This document shows positions 24,901-38,015 of a stretch of DNA of 64,000 nucleotides, in pieces. Location: contig OY821775.1 of the NCBI GenBank assembly GCA_963682175.1, forward strand, positions 868,001 through 932,000. Direction: 5' to 3'. The stretch is from Triglochin maritima. Lineage: Eukaryota; Streptophyta; Magnoliopsida; Alismatales; Juncaginaceae. Every line of letters begins with the position of its first letter. Positions within the stretch are counted from its first letter, which is position 1. Under the pieces are notes generated by a model. The model was not told the origin of the DNA, made no database searches, and saw nothing but the letters and a program-made list of their open reading frames with translations. The position numbers and the translations under genes were made by a program.

Positions 24901-26103
24901 ATAAGACACAAACATTCCCTAATACCCATATAAAAGGCTAGAACCTTAATATCTATCAAAATCTTGAACCTTAGGAAGCTACATGATTTGAGGCTCGAAA
25001 ATCATAAATGTGACAAAAAAACATGTTTTCATTTGTGCACAAGCCACATCACCAAATGATTTCCACTTATCTGTAGCTAGATAAAGCAGCAGCGCAACTG
25101 CTCGTTGCATGTTGTGTATGACCACATTACACTATGCTTTTCACTCATACATTTTGTATCTAAGTAAAAATCTACTTGGTCACTTTAAGAGCTACCGTAA
25201 AGAGAAAAATCACACACATGTTCTTCAAAAAAAAGAAAAATCTATAATTTCCATTTTTCCTAGTCTAACTATCGTATGAATGAAAATACATTGTCTACAA
25301 ACCAGGTTAGCCTACAATCTCCACTCATTCGCTACATAAAAACCACCAACAATACAACCATGTCTAGACCTCATTATCACACACACAGGGAGGCGCACAC
25401 GCAACGCTAGGGTCGAGTTGTCAACTGCAAACTCACCTACTAAACATTGAAACAAACATTCAGAAGCAATTCACAATTTTCAAATAAGCAAACATCAACC
25501 TCCAATTCCAAATCCAACCACAAAAACATTAACCTAACCACCACTCACCCTATGAACCTTGAGAAGCTCAAGAATCCCAAGCACAATATCATTAACATAA
25601 CAGAAGCCGGACGCCTCCCACTTCTTCGCATGATGCAACCCTCCGGCCCAATTAATGGCGATATCCGCATCTCCCCTGGCAAGCTTCACGGCAGCCCCGA
25701 TCGAACCTCCGGCGGACGCCTGGCAGAACTGAAACAGTCCATCAAAGACCGGACAGTCCTCTCCCACGTTGAACCTTTTCAGATTCTTGGCGTCGGAGGC
25801 GGACGTGTCAAGCGCGACGGAGGCGAGGAAGTCGACGTAGTCGGGGGAGTGGAAGCGGCGGATGTCGGAGGGAGACGCCGGGAAGGGACGGCAGATCTCG
25901 AGGGCGCGGTGGAGAGAGTAGTGGACCACGAGGTTGTGCGCCATCCGGATCCGGATCGGTTTCATCGGGTGGCCTTGGCCGTAGTAGTAGTCGCCGACGG
26001 TGGGTTCGTAGAAGTAGGTCACGCGCCGTTTCGTCGCGTCGGTGGACGGAGATCGGAGGGCCGCGCCGCCGGCCGAGGCTATACTGTCGTCGGTGAAGGT
26101 CAT
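21919..26103 (-). CDS. HDA6: HDA6-like class I histone deacetylase (RPD3 type)
   Basis: Zinc-dependent histone deacetylase; HDA6 acts in the nucleus in gene and transposon silencing and rDNA regulation. Exons (minus): 25549-26103, 23478-23918, 23262-23404, 22087-22177, 21919-22008, giving 439 residues. The start is the ATG at 26101-26103. Visible motifs: [20 protein letters not shown] (30-49), GEDCPVFDG (114-122), general-base histidines H157/H158, zinc ligands D193, H195 and D281, and catalytic-loop Y320 in GGGGYTIRN. The C-terminus keeps [16 protein letters not shown] but is shorter than the 471 residues of Arabidopsis HDA6. Oddities: NWAGGLHH where I expect NWGGGLHH, and [10 protein letters not shown] where I expect KKSEASGFCY. 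Intron 1 is 1.63 kb and repeat-bearing. A Harbinger element begins 112 bp upstream of the start. HDA6 rather than HDA7/HDA9/HDA19 is judged from overall similarity. Confidence 0.93.
22560..22741. mobile_element. hAT-like MITE in an HDA6-like intron, 8-bp target duplication
   Basis: A 182-bp element with ends TAGGGGTG and CACCCCTA. It is flanked by perfect GTTATATC repeats at 22552-22559 and 22742-22749. The interior is full of GGTCCGGACC and ACCGGAACCGG motifs. It sits in the intron 22178-23261 and shares its termini with the 19.4-kb element. Confidence 0.9.
24450..24790. repeat. 75-bp minisatellite in HDA6-like intron 1
   Basis: Units containing GATCAAAAGAAACTCAAA and ATAACAATCATT start at about 24559, 24634 and 24709 (period 75 bp), with a more diverged copy before them. 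Confidence 0.75.
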
Positions 26104-26510
26104 TTTCGGGATTTTGGGGTTTAGTTGAGAGAGGGTTTAGATCCGGAAAGGAGTTGGGGCAACACTTCGGATGGTTTGATTTTTTCAAAAGAGTTTTTCC
26201 GGTTAGTGGGATTAGAGCTCTTTGTTCCGGCGCAGCCTCTCTGATTAATTATCTTTTTTTATTTATTTAGATAAAATTAAAATTAAAATTAAAAAAATTC
26301 ATAAACAAAATAAGAAATAGTAGTACAATACTCATACACTTCGAAAACAAAATACGATACAAAATACGAAATACAACAGAAATAAGGAAATGAAAGACAG
26401 TCCTCCTACGTATACGAAATTTAAACTACCAGAATACTGATAAACTACAACATACATATTGATATTACAAATAAAAACATGAACACCTACAAAAATCCTT
26501 GTGTTTTAGC

Positions 26511-27697
26511 TCACTCTTTGAGTTCAGCAAGTGTTTCTTTATCGAATTCGTCCTTGTTTTCCATCTTCATCAGAGCAAATAGGATATCAAGTTTCTTGCT
26601 GTTGAGTTCCCTTTGGAAATTCGTCTCAGATTCGATGCGTTTCCTCTCCACCCGTTCTTCGTAACGCAAATATTTTTCCTCTTTCACTTTTGCGCTATAT
26701 TCAATTTATTTCCCCAGTTCTAACAAATCAGGATCAAGTTGTGCCTGAAATGATTGTTTTCCCTTCTTTTTTTTAGCTTTTTTAACACCTTCAGGACGAA
26801 GACATGTTTCGAACACCATTTCATCTGTTGAAGGTGTTGCGTGACTCCCATCGTCGTCGGTGTTTTTTCTTTTCCCACTGCTAAAACTCTTCGGACTTTC
26901 TACAACGACGTTTCTTGTGGGAAGTTCAAGCGCAACAGACACCCATTTAGGGTACCTGCGTAACAAAAGTCACACATGCATGTACTGAAATTTGGCGTTG
27001 TGTGTTCGTTCATAGATGGTGTACGCATCATGGATGACATCGTCTTCGTTGTAACCACTTCTCTTCCTTCGCACCGCCTGGTCGAAGCAACCGACGACCC
27101 ATTGGTTCACATATGGCGATGTACGCCTCCATCGCCCCTTCAATGATTCATCGTTACGCTCTACTGCACCTGGCTCGCCTGAGTCATTGAAGATGCGCTC
27201 CACACGTCTCCAGAAGGACTTCATTTTTTGGTTTGTCCCAACCACAGCATCGCCACTTACAACCATGTAAGTCGAGACGAGTCGTTGATCCTCTTGTGTG
27301 GACCACGATTTTTGCGACCTCATCGTCGTGGTTTTGCGTGTTCCCTCACGACTTGTAGGTTGAACGACATTTTCGTCATTCACATCAGGTGTAATGCAGT
27401 TTGCATTTCCACTACTTTCGCACTTAGGAGGCGAGTATACATACTCATTGGGAATTGGGTTTGCCCTTCTTCCTGAGTTGGTGGTTGGTATTGATTGTGC
27501 GGGTAGAACCCTGGGTGTGGGGAAAATTGGTTCTGGTGGGACGGGTGGAATCCTGGTTGTGGGTTAAATTGGCTTTGGTATAACGGGTGGAATCCTGGTT
27601 GTGGAACATTTTGGTAGGGAAAAATGTGTTGTATTGGGGGTGGACGACGTGGAGATCGTCGGTACTCTGGTGAACCATTGTCTTCTGAAGAGGACAT
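26511..27697 (-). pseudogene. Harbinger ORF1: Myb/SANT-like DNA-binding protein, broken
   Basis: The accessory protein of PIF/Pong-type transposons, which works with the transposase in DNA binding and nuclear entry. From the ATG at 27695-27697 there is a Pro/Gln-rich N-terminus with repeated QPGFHP units. Then comes a SANT-like domain (SWSTQEDQRLVSTYMVV, ESLKGRWRR, FDQAVRRKRSGYNEDDV). The end is basic and coiled-coil (KVKEEKYLRYEERVERKR; stop at 26511). It is broken three times: a frameshift near 27440-27480, TGA at 26970-26972 where family members have tryptophan (FQYMHVW-like context), and TAA at 26706-26708. The N-terminal and SANT parts lie in different frames. Confidence 0.8.
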
Positions 27698-27780
27698 TGT
27701 GAGATTATGGTATAAGAAATAAGATCAGAATAGAGATGAGTAGAGAATTAAGGTGGTTGGGGTATATATATTCAAGTAGT

Positions 27781-28068
27781 CACGCGCATACTGTAGGTCT
27801 TCGATGTTTGAGAAGTCCAAGTCTCGATCCAATCGTCTCGTCTTTTGTGAGTCACGCGCATACTGTAGGTCCTCGATGCTTGAGAAATCCAAGTCTCGAT
27901 CCAATCGTCTCGTCTTTTGTGAGTCACCCGCATATTGTAGGCCCTCGATGCTTGAGAAGTCCAAGCCTCGATCCAATCGTCTCATCTTTTGTGAGTCACG
28001 CGCATACTGTAGGTCCTCGATGCCTGAGAAGTCCAAGCCTCGATCTAATTGTCTTGTCTTTTGTGAGT
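27781..28068. repeat. 72-bp tandem repeat, 4 copies, in the H1 divergent promoter region
   Basis: CACGCGCATA or close variants recur at 27781, 27853, 27925 and 27997 and again (CACGCACATA) at 28069: period exactly 72 bp. Because 72 is divisible by three, both strands stay open through the repeat, creating a spurious repetitive ORF. It lies between the divergent ORF1 and transposase, so a promoter or transposase-binding role is plausible but unproven. Confidence 0.9.
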
Positions 28069-28144
28069 CACGCACATAAATGTAGGTTACTTCTCACAAC
28101 TATAAATGTACTCCTCCTGGTTGGTTCTCTCTCATTTATCTACG

Positions 28145-29140
28145 AACAATGTCTTTCTTCGCATTGTGAGTGTCATTGAGGCGTCTGATGCCTTCTTCCA
28201 ACGTAATCCAGACGCCACTGGTAGGATGAGCATCTCTGGCCTGCAGAAATGTACCGCGGCGATTCGTATGCTAGCGTACGGTGTTGTTGCGGCTGATGAG
28301 GTGGACGAATACTTGAGGCTAAGCGAATCCACGGCAATAAACGCACTTGAAAAATTCTACGATGGTGTAATTAACAACTTCGGCAGTAAGTACCTCCGAA
28401 TACCTAATGCAAATGACCTAACACGACTACTTCACGTTGGTGAGCAGCGTGGGTTCCTAGACATGATGGGAAGTATCGATTGCATGCACTGGGTGTGGAA
28501 AAATTGTCTGATTGCTTGGAGGGGCCAATATCATGGGCGTAGTGGCAATGTCACTCTTGTCCTCGAGGCAGTGGCGTCGGCTGACTTGTGGATATGACAC
28601 TCATTTTTTGGCACACCAGGTTCACGCAATGACTTAAATGTCCTGCAACGATCTCCGGTTTTTGACGACGTAATGGAAGGACGAGCTCCACCTGTGAATT
28701 TTGAGGTAAATGGTTCATCTACAAAATGGGCAACATTCATTCCGTCCATTGTTCATCTACAAACACTGAAGGACAGGTTATTTGTTGAACGACAAGAAGC
28801 AGCACGCAAAGATGTAGAACGTGCATTTAGAGTCTTGCAAGCACGGTTCGCGATAGTGAAGAAGTCATCTCTTGCATGGAGTAAGACTGTACTTAATAAA
28901 ATAATGACAGCTTGCATTGTAATGCATAATATGACAGTGGTGGATGAACGTGATTCATTCGGTAATTTTGGAGATTGGAACGAATTTGTTGATGATCAAC
29001 CTGGAAATTCCGTGAACGACGCGGTTCGGTATTCCACTGACTGTGTATTGGATATTACCAGGTACTTGAGAAGGAGATATCAAGTGCGTGATCGCACCAC
29101 ACATTTGAACCTTCAAGCCAATTTGGTCGACAATATATGA
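28145..29140 (+). pseudogene. Harbinger H1 DDE transposase (HARBI1/ALP1-like), broken
   Basis: PIF/Harbinger transposases cut and join DNA with a DDE triad. Visible here: FFQRNPDATGRMSISGLQKC, the first catalytic aspartate in GSIDCMHW, PGSRNDLNVLQRSPVFDD, and the glutamate in DVERAFRVLQARF. Three defects are apparent. About 90 N-terminal residues seen in the H2 copy are absent. TGA at 28595-28597 replaces a tryptophan in DLWIWHSFFG. The segment with the second aspartate (YYL-D-IYP in H2) is deleted between FEVNG and KWATFIPS, so the protein could not be catalytic even if read through. Confidence 0.85.
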
Positions 29141-29562
29141 CAACGCTTTGGAGGAAATGCATCTTGATGTATTTTAAGTTTAGTATTTAATGATGTATTT
29201 TTAGTTTTAGTTTTTAAATTTTCAGTTAATGTATATGTAACGTGGTTTTTCCTAAATTTTAATAATATTTTCGTATTTAATAATTAAATGTTAATTAAAA
29301 ACGAATGAATTGTTGATATTAAATAATTACGATAATGATTATTAATATATTTTGTTGATTGCTGAAAGAGTTTTAGAGAGAAGAATAAAAATAATGACGT
29401 GACAACAAATACTGTAGCGTGACTGAGTGTATTGGGTAATGGTAATTAAGGATTTTGTAGGAGAGTTGGTTTGTGCTGACATGGCAGAGAGAGAAGCTGA
29501 TGTGACTGAGAGAGAAACCAGGGCGTCTGGAAACTGTTCGGGCGTTGTTAATGATGCTCTTA

Positions 29563-29961
29563 TGTTTGAGGAAGTGTACTTAATGAATGATATTTTTTGG
29601 TGAATAGAAAGTTTTGAAATTTGCAAATAATTTAACAATCGAGGCTAGTTCATTTAGAAGACCTGTGATCGAGAGGTTCATGTGCGTGGGAGGTTTGTGA
29701 TTTAAAATGTGGTGGGATATTAAAGTAGACAAAAAGCAATATGTGGAAACTTTGAAGTGGCTGGCTAATGGGCCCATACATGTACAACAAATATTGAACC
29801 CACAAATAAATATTTATTTCAACTTAATATATAATAATCAAACATACAGCTTTCTCAAAACAAAGACAAACACAAAAGAAATGAACAAACAATAGCAGCA
29901 ACAACAACATAACAAACTCAATACAAGTGGAAAAGAACAACAATTTAAAAATCAATAGTTG
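29563..29961. other. Intergenic 3' flank of the peroxidase gene
   Basis: AT-rich sequence between the right end of Harbinger H1 and the peroxidase stop codon; probably includes the peroxidase 3' untranslated region. Nothing else seen. Confidence 0.5.
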
Positions 29962-31690
<1,729 letters not shown>

Positions 31691-31788
31691 TTAATTAGCT
31701 CAACACCACTTGGAGTTGGAGGAGAAAGAAAGAGATAGAGAAGAGAGATGATTAGTGAATGATGATGGGAGATGGCCGGCCGGGGGTG

Positions 31789-31796
31789 CTTATATA
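31789..31796 (-). promoter_or_regulatory. TATA box of the PRX72-like gene
   Basis: TATATAAG on the minus strand about 110 bp upstream of the ATG, followed by an AG-rich leader (GGAGGAGAAAGAAAGAGATA region). Position and sequence fit a plant core promoter. Confidence 0.7.
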
Positions 31797-32559
31797 GATG
31801 TTGAAGGGTTGAAGCATGGAATCAAAAGAGGTTGTTTACATATGGGCCAGGTCTTGGAGTTGGTATGTGAAAGCCACACAACAAGCTAATTAAATTACCA
31901 ACTCTATTATTATCGTGATTTGCTTGAGGACAAAGCATGCACGGGGGAAGATGGGACGTTGAAAAGATTGGTGTACATGGGAGCTACGAGTCAGTCAACC
32001 AATCCACCTATAAACTATACTACTGTTGTACTACATGGAAAATTTCTTCCTTGGATTAGATGCCCTAATTAGTTAGTAATTAAGCATGTAACTTTTGTTT
32101 AATTTTATTCTGAAGACTTATATATGGAGCTGATCAGGTTGTTATTCTCCTTTATATGTACACATGTAATTGAGTGTATCAGTAAGGTGTTCTGATAACA
32201 TAATATACGCGATTGATCACAAGCTTGATCGAGCTTAGTTGGTTGTAAGAATTGATCAAGTTTGATTTGTAACTGATCAGCAAAATGAGCACACAAAATT
32301 AGTTTGTAGAATCACTTTATGCTAGCTCTTCTAGAACATCACGATTCATGACTGAAAAGGCTCACCTTGGGAGTTCAGTTAGTGCAACTTGGACATTATA
32401 TCCTACCTTTATGTTACATTAAATACATCGTAAGGAGTAGATGTTGACATCACATCTAAAGATTGTGATCGCGACATTTTACACAAAAGTGAAGCCCTTG
32501 TCGAACAACCATCCATGACAATTATAATCATGTTTATAACCATGACATGGACGACCTAG

Positions 32560-33028
32560 TCATCTCTAACCATGACAATTAAGGTCATCTCTAACCATGA
32601 CCTGGACGACCTAGTCATCAACTCTCTACCTCTTCAAAATCAGTTTTCTCTCTCTTCCACATCAACTTTCTCTTTCCTCAACCCGCATTCTTCTCTTTTC
32701 TACACTATTCACCTCTTAATCACAACCCACAACAACCTACCTCTCTCTTCCACATCATTTCGGGTTCATCTTGGTAAAAATTTAAAAAAATGTCTAAAAA
32801 ATCAAAACAATTATAAAACGTATTTTCAAAAAATAAAAATAACTCAAACAAAAAATTTAAAAATCAAAACAAAAAAAACAAAAAAAAAATTCAAAAAATA
32901 ATAAAATAATGGATGACTGGGTCGACGACCCGGTCATCCACGACTGTAGTTTTTCACTGTTAAAAAAAATTCACGACCTGGTCACGACCCGATCGTGACC
33001 GTGATTTTAACCCCGTTAAGGGGTGCCC
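32560..33028. mobile_element. PIF/Harbinger-like MITE (copy M2)
   Basis: The left part (TCATCTCTAACCATGAC, then CT-rich), the A-rich middle, and the right end GTTAAGGGGTGCCC parallel copy M1 at 6.5 kb, including shared segments ACGACCTAGTCAT and CACATCATTTCGGG. The left end appears partly duplicated (32500-32620). Possible TAG flanks (32557-32559, 33029-33031) are not the usual TWA, so the boundaries are tentative. Confidence 0.5.
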
Positions 33029-36000
33029 TAGTGCTTAGCTTTTGTGATGTTCTTTCTTTCAGATCAAGGGAACGCCAATTTTTCATATCAACTTTAATTT
33101 GTAAGGATTTAAAATTTAGATGTGTTGGGTACGTAACAATAGAACTTAACAAGTAAGTAGAAGTCATTGGTTTTGTATGAAAACGATATAAAATCTTGCA
33201 AAAAAAAGTAACATGAATCTGTTTAATTTGTAGGAGTTCTTCTACCATAATTAATAAACAACAAATTCAAACATTGAGAGGTAGAGGCAACGCTGAAGGA
33301 GTAGTTGACTTGTTGTCAAATCACGTCTTCAATAATTATTTTGCTCCATAGAAAGCTCTGTCAAAAGACATGAATTGATTAGTCCTAACTTGATTTGGAA
33401 ATGATTAATACTATCTTGTTGAACAAATGATGTGAGCCCTAGCTTTGAGCCTTTGACTATTGAGACCACCAATTGCAATAATATAAGCATGACCTTTAGT
33501 TTTTTGTACCTTTTCTCCATTTCTTGTACTTCCTTCGTCCCATTCTAATGATGATGAAGTGGTTTGCAATTAATTTTCATTGAATTAAAACTCGGCAAGT
33601 CCATATTTAGGTGCTCAAATTTGATCATTTCATTCTTCTATTCACACTACCTTCAAAGTTCAAATGACAAGTTTGATGGAAACCCATGAAGTTGTTGAAG
33701 ACATATAAATAGTGGATTAGTAGTGGTTGTTATGCATTTAAGATTTCATACCATCATTATCTTAGAAGACTTGGAGAGAGACCGTCAAGTTAAGCAACAA
33801 CGTGGAGTTGATATTGTCGTTTGTCCAATTTTATCTTTTATATTAAAATATATTAAGTAAAAGACCTTTTGGTTCAAATTATGTTGACAATATGGTTCAA
33901 AATTAATACTCAACACTTAGAGCATCATTAACCGTTTTCGGGCGCCCGATTTTCTCTCTCAGCCACGTCAACTTCTCTCTTCGTCACGTCAGCTCAAATC
34001 AATCTTTCTATTTTTTTTTAACCATACTCAGAAACAACTCAAACGCCCTACATTCTCTCTCATACACGTTATTTCGGGATCAATTCTAGGCAAAATACAA
34101 AAAAATGTCAAAAAATTCTAAAATATATAAACAAATAAAAAACATATTTTCATAAAATAATTATAAAAACAATTTTAAATAATTTCTAAAACATTTTCTA
34201 AAACAAAAACTGTACTACTTAGTTTTGATGTAATTAACTAAATAAGTAGCTTTGTTCCAGAATAAATGTCTTAAATTCTGCTATGTTGAATTTTCCATTT
34301 CATGTTTATTTTTAAATATATTAGTAACTGCAGCTTTCTTTGATGATTTCAACTTTCGAACTGAAATAAAAAACCACGATACCTTAACTTCAAGAAAAGA
34401 TTAATTACCAAGTCAAACTCTTGAAGAAATTGAAATTACATTAATGGAAGTTAGTATGTCAGTGGACTTGCATTTTTGAAGACTTCCATTACTTACGTCA
34501 ACGTAATAATATTTAATTTTAGTTAAACTGTAGGTTTTAACAAGTAAAACCATCGGTTAGAAATAGTCTAGCTGTCACATTTCATGGTTTTAATTAGTCA
34601 GGTAACATCTCTTTTATTTAATATAATGTAATGCGTGTCACTTAATCAGTTGAGGATAAATCATTTTGCTTGTGAATAATTTTTTTACCCCCCTCGGTAA
34701 ATTGATTAGGTGCACTAGTTAATGGAACCCCCCCCCCCCCCCCCCCCCACATCTCAACTTTGACAATTGACATAAAACTTTTAGTTGGAGATAGAACTTT
34801 AGGAACCAAACCATTCACGTGACCTGAAAGAGGGCAAGACAAGACATATATTATGGGGTTTGTGTCCTATGATTCCAACGGAAATTAAGGAAATGTTTTA
34901 AAAAAATCTTTTTGACCAACCAAATTATCGATGTTTTTGGCACATCTGGAAGTTCTTGTTTTCCATGACATGTTTTTATTAACCAATGGGGGGTTTGTAC
35001 AGTCGGAAAAGAGAAAAATGAACGTAAATGAAATTATTTTCCATTTGATTGCCAAAAGAGGGGGTGTTTGTGTCGTTTGGGAAACCTACACTCGATTCAT
35101 TTGATTTCCAAAGTATAAAACGTATTTTTCCTCTCATTTCTCACTCTTACCCCCTCCGAAATCGAGGGAAACCGTGATCCACCCTCCAACCCAAACCCCT
35201 ACCCTCCTATGGTGACCCCGACCCCGACGACTTCTCCTCTGGCAACCACGACCCTGACGACCCCGATGACGACATCCCCATCTCGTCTCTGGTTTGTCTT
35301 TGTTCTCCTGATCGAAAATTTATTTTCGGGGTTCGTGTTCTTCTTTACTGCTTCGGGTTTGTTTTTTGCGGTTTAGGGGATGTTAGTGATTGCTTCGGGT
35401 TTGTTGTTTGCAATTTAGGGGGTGTTAGTGACTCAGATTAGGATTTGGAGCATATTATGGTTTAATTTTTCAAATCATGTTTCTTTCTACAACACTAGCT
35501 CTAAATCACTAAATTGTACTGTTTTTTCAGTGATTTGTTGTTTTCTTGTTGTTGTTGGAGGTCTTGGTCTTTGTTATAGTCTTGGAAATGATACAAGAGC
35601 AAAATAATTGTACAAGCCCAGCCTTTGCTGGATTTATTTTTATTTTTTATTTTTTTTACACTTGATATACATGTATTAGTATAATGTTATAAACTTACAG
35701 TTTTAGTTGCTGTTTTATTAACTTGATTTTGCTGTTTTAGTTGATATATCTAGTAAGGAAGCAGGTATCCCGTGCCCAGTTGCCTATGAATCGTAGAAAT
35801 GAACATCGATCATTAAAATACGTCGATGGACTTCGAAAAAATAAGATGTCACGCTTGAGGAGGATTTTCTATAATTTTCAAACATGAGATTATTTTAAAA
35901 GGCCGCACTGAATCGGAACCTTTTTAAGTATAATACAAAGAGAGATAAACTAAGTTGATATATATGTAAGCGTTTGATCCGTACCATATTGTAGTTGAGA

Positions 36001-37550
36001 GTACCATATCAATCCATTGACATCTTACCATATTGTAGTTCAATAGATTCCTACCACGTATTTCTTCATTTTTAATGTTTATAGATCAGGAAGGGAATCA
36101 AACTCATGACATGCTTCAAGCTTCAAGCCTCAAGCTTAAGGTAATCAATGTATACATATATAATTATTGTAGATTATTTTGCCAACATTTATATTAATAT
36201 ATTCTTGATTGTCTAAAATATATTTGTTTGTGGTTGAGTTTTTCAACCGATTGCAATTAGGCCATGGAGGCAACTACTGAGAACTGTGTTGAAATTTCTT
36301 CCCCAGAAGATATGTTGTGGCACCTTTAATCCGCTTGTTTTGTAATTAATTAATTAATGGGTTATCATGATAGAGCCTGTAATTAATAAGTCAAACTTTG
36401 TTGTGTGGTCGGTCGGTGTACTATTATCAAATGTAGAAAAATATGACAAATTCTATGTGAATTAGTTGAATATTAATATTTATGTATCTTGACATTACGT
36501 GGTTTGGATTGTACTATTATTGAGATTAAAGCAACAAATTTTCATTTTTAAATCAAACTACAATTATAAAGTTTCTGATGTTTTCTAATGGTAGACACAA
36601 ACAACAGAATCTGTTTTCTGCCGAATTCCAATGACTGACACAGATAACATAATCTGTTTTCCACAGGATTTCATAGACAAACACAAATAACAAAATTCGG
36701 TCAAAGTGAAACTACTTTCTACTAGATTCTGTTTTTTTCTGCTTTCTATTTAAATATGAAAATCAATTTCCAAACTATCCGCGTCACTAACACCCTCAAT
36801 TAAATTTCCACCTCGGCACATTGGAAACCAAGGTAAAATGAGGAAAAATTAGAGTTGATCTAATTTTGAATTTGATATTTTTATTTTTAATTATGGTTTC
36901 AAAAATTATGTTCTTGTTATTTTTTTGCAATTGTGTTTTAGTTGTAAATATTTAGTTTTAATTTGAAAATAGGCTCTCAACTTTTGATATGTCTTCCCTA
37001 ACTTTATTTATTTATAATTATTGTAAGTTAACATAAACACATTTAAAATTTAAATAAGTCCATGTTTTGTTTCTTATGGAACTATTTGAATAAAATAAGG
37101 TATTTGTTTAATTATTTTTCAACTCCACGAGCATTAGTAAACATTTGAAAAAATTTAGTATTATTTTAATGATTAAAAACTTAACATTCGATTGAAGTCA
37201 TTGAAATACATAAATAACATAATTTAATTCCACTATAATAACACGCACAAGCAACAAAGCTCGGTAAAAAAACTAATTTCTGTTACATCTTAGTTTCTCC
37301 TACTTTCTATTTGACTGCTAATCAACTTTCCATCTGTTTCCCAGACATTAACACCCTCGTAGCTGCATTTATTTAATTGATGTTGAATTATAAATAGCAA
37401 AATTATTTTGCAAATTAATAAATAGAAGAAATGTTGTAGTCAAATTTGTGCTAAAACAGTAAGATGTTGGGACATTTCCAATGACATCTCATCTAATTTG
37501 ATACCTTTTAGTTGTTTATATAATTATATGTTTGTCCTTTCGGCTCATTA
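33029..37550. other. Gene-free repeat-rich stretch
   Basis: Apart from copy M3 it holds a run of 21 C residues at 34728-34748. It also holds termini of the GGGTGTTAGTG family: near 35054 (GGGGGTGTTTGTG), ending near 36800 (GTCACTAACACCC) and 37353 (CATTAACACCC). A weak pair of exon-like pieces lies at about 36086-36140 and 36262-36329; the second reads MEATTENCVEISSPEDMLWHL and a stop. I do not recognise it and would not call a gene. Confidence 0.5.
33920..34215. mobile_element. PIF/Harbinger-like MITE, right end missing (copy M3)
   Basis: Begins after TTA (33917-33919) with GAGCATCATTAACCG, nearly the terminal repeat of Harbinger H1. It continues through CTCTCTCAGCCACGTCAACT and CGTTATTTCGGGATCAATTC, matching copy M4. 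The GC-rich right terminus is absent; the match fades near 34215. Confidence 0.6.
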
Positions 37551-38015
37551 GAACATCATTAACAACGCCCGAGCAGCTCCCGGACGTCCTGATTTCTCTC
37601 TCCGCCACGTCAGCTTCTCTTTCCGTCACGTCAGCTCAAACCAACCCCCTAAATTTTTCTTAACCACACCCAAAAATACCCCAAGCGCCCTACATTCTCT
37701 CCTCTACACGTAATTTCGGGATCAATTCTAGGCAAAACAAGAAAAATTATCAAAAAATTCTAAAAAATATAAACAAATAAAAAACTTATTTTCATAAAAA
37801 ATATTTGAAAAAACGATTTTAAATTATTTTTAAAACATTTGTTAAAACAAAAAACACAAAAAAAAAATATTTCGGGCCAATGAGGGGGGGCACATGGCCC
37901 CCGCCTGGGCGCCCAGGGCGGATTCCCGGGCGGCTGGGCACGCCCTCCAGTTAAGGGAGGGCTGCCCGGACGCCCTCCTGGGCGCCCGGGCGTAGAGCAC
38001 CCGTTAAGGGTGCTC
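37551..38015. mobile_element. PIF/Harbinger-like MITE (copy M4)
   Basis: Left terminus GAACATCATTAACAACGCCC after TTA (37548-37550); right terminus GTTAAGGGTGCTC, followed by TCA rather than TTA. The first 70 bp match the right end of Harbinger H1 in reverse (CGCCCG, CTCTCTC, CGTCAGCTTCTCT). The right end is GC-rich with CGCCCGGGCG motifs and resembles the right end of Harbinger H2. Confidence 0.75.

Larger units (their letters stand above)
26215..29559. mobile_element. PIF/Harbinger transposon H1 (defective)
   Basis: Flanked by TTA on both sides (26212-26214, 29560-29562), the target duplication of this superfamily. The right terminus reads GTTGTTAATGATGCTC; the left, GAGCTCTTTGTTCCGG, matches it only in the outermost bases. 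It contains the two diagnostic genes in divergent orientation: a Myb/SANT-like ORF1 on minus and a DDE transposase on plus, with a tandem-repeat region between. The subterminal sequence after the right end (CGCCCG, CTCTCTC, CACATCAGCTTCTC) is shared with the MITEs at 33.9 and 37.6 kb. The left end lies 112 bp from the HDA6-like start codon. Confidence 0.8.

Noticed and set aside
27725..28179. Repetitive ORFs on both strands (24-residue repeats)
   Set aside because: They arise because the 72-bp tandem repeat is divisible by three; no start context or homology.
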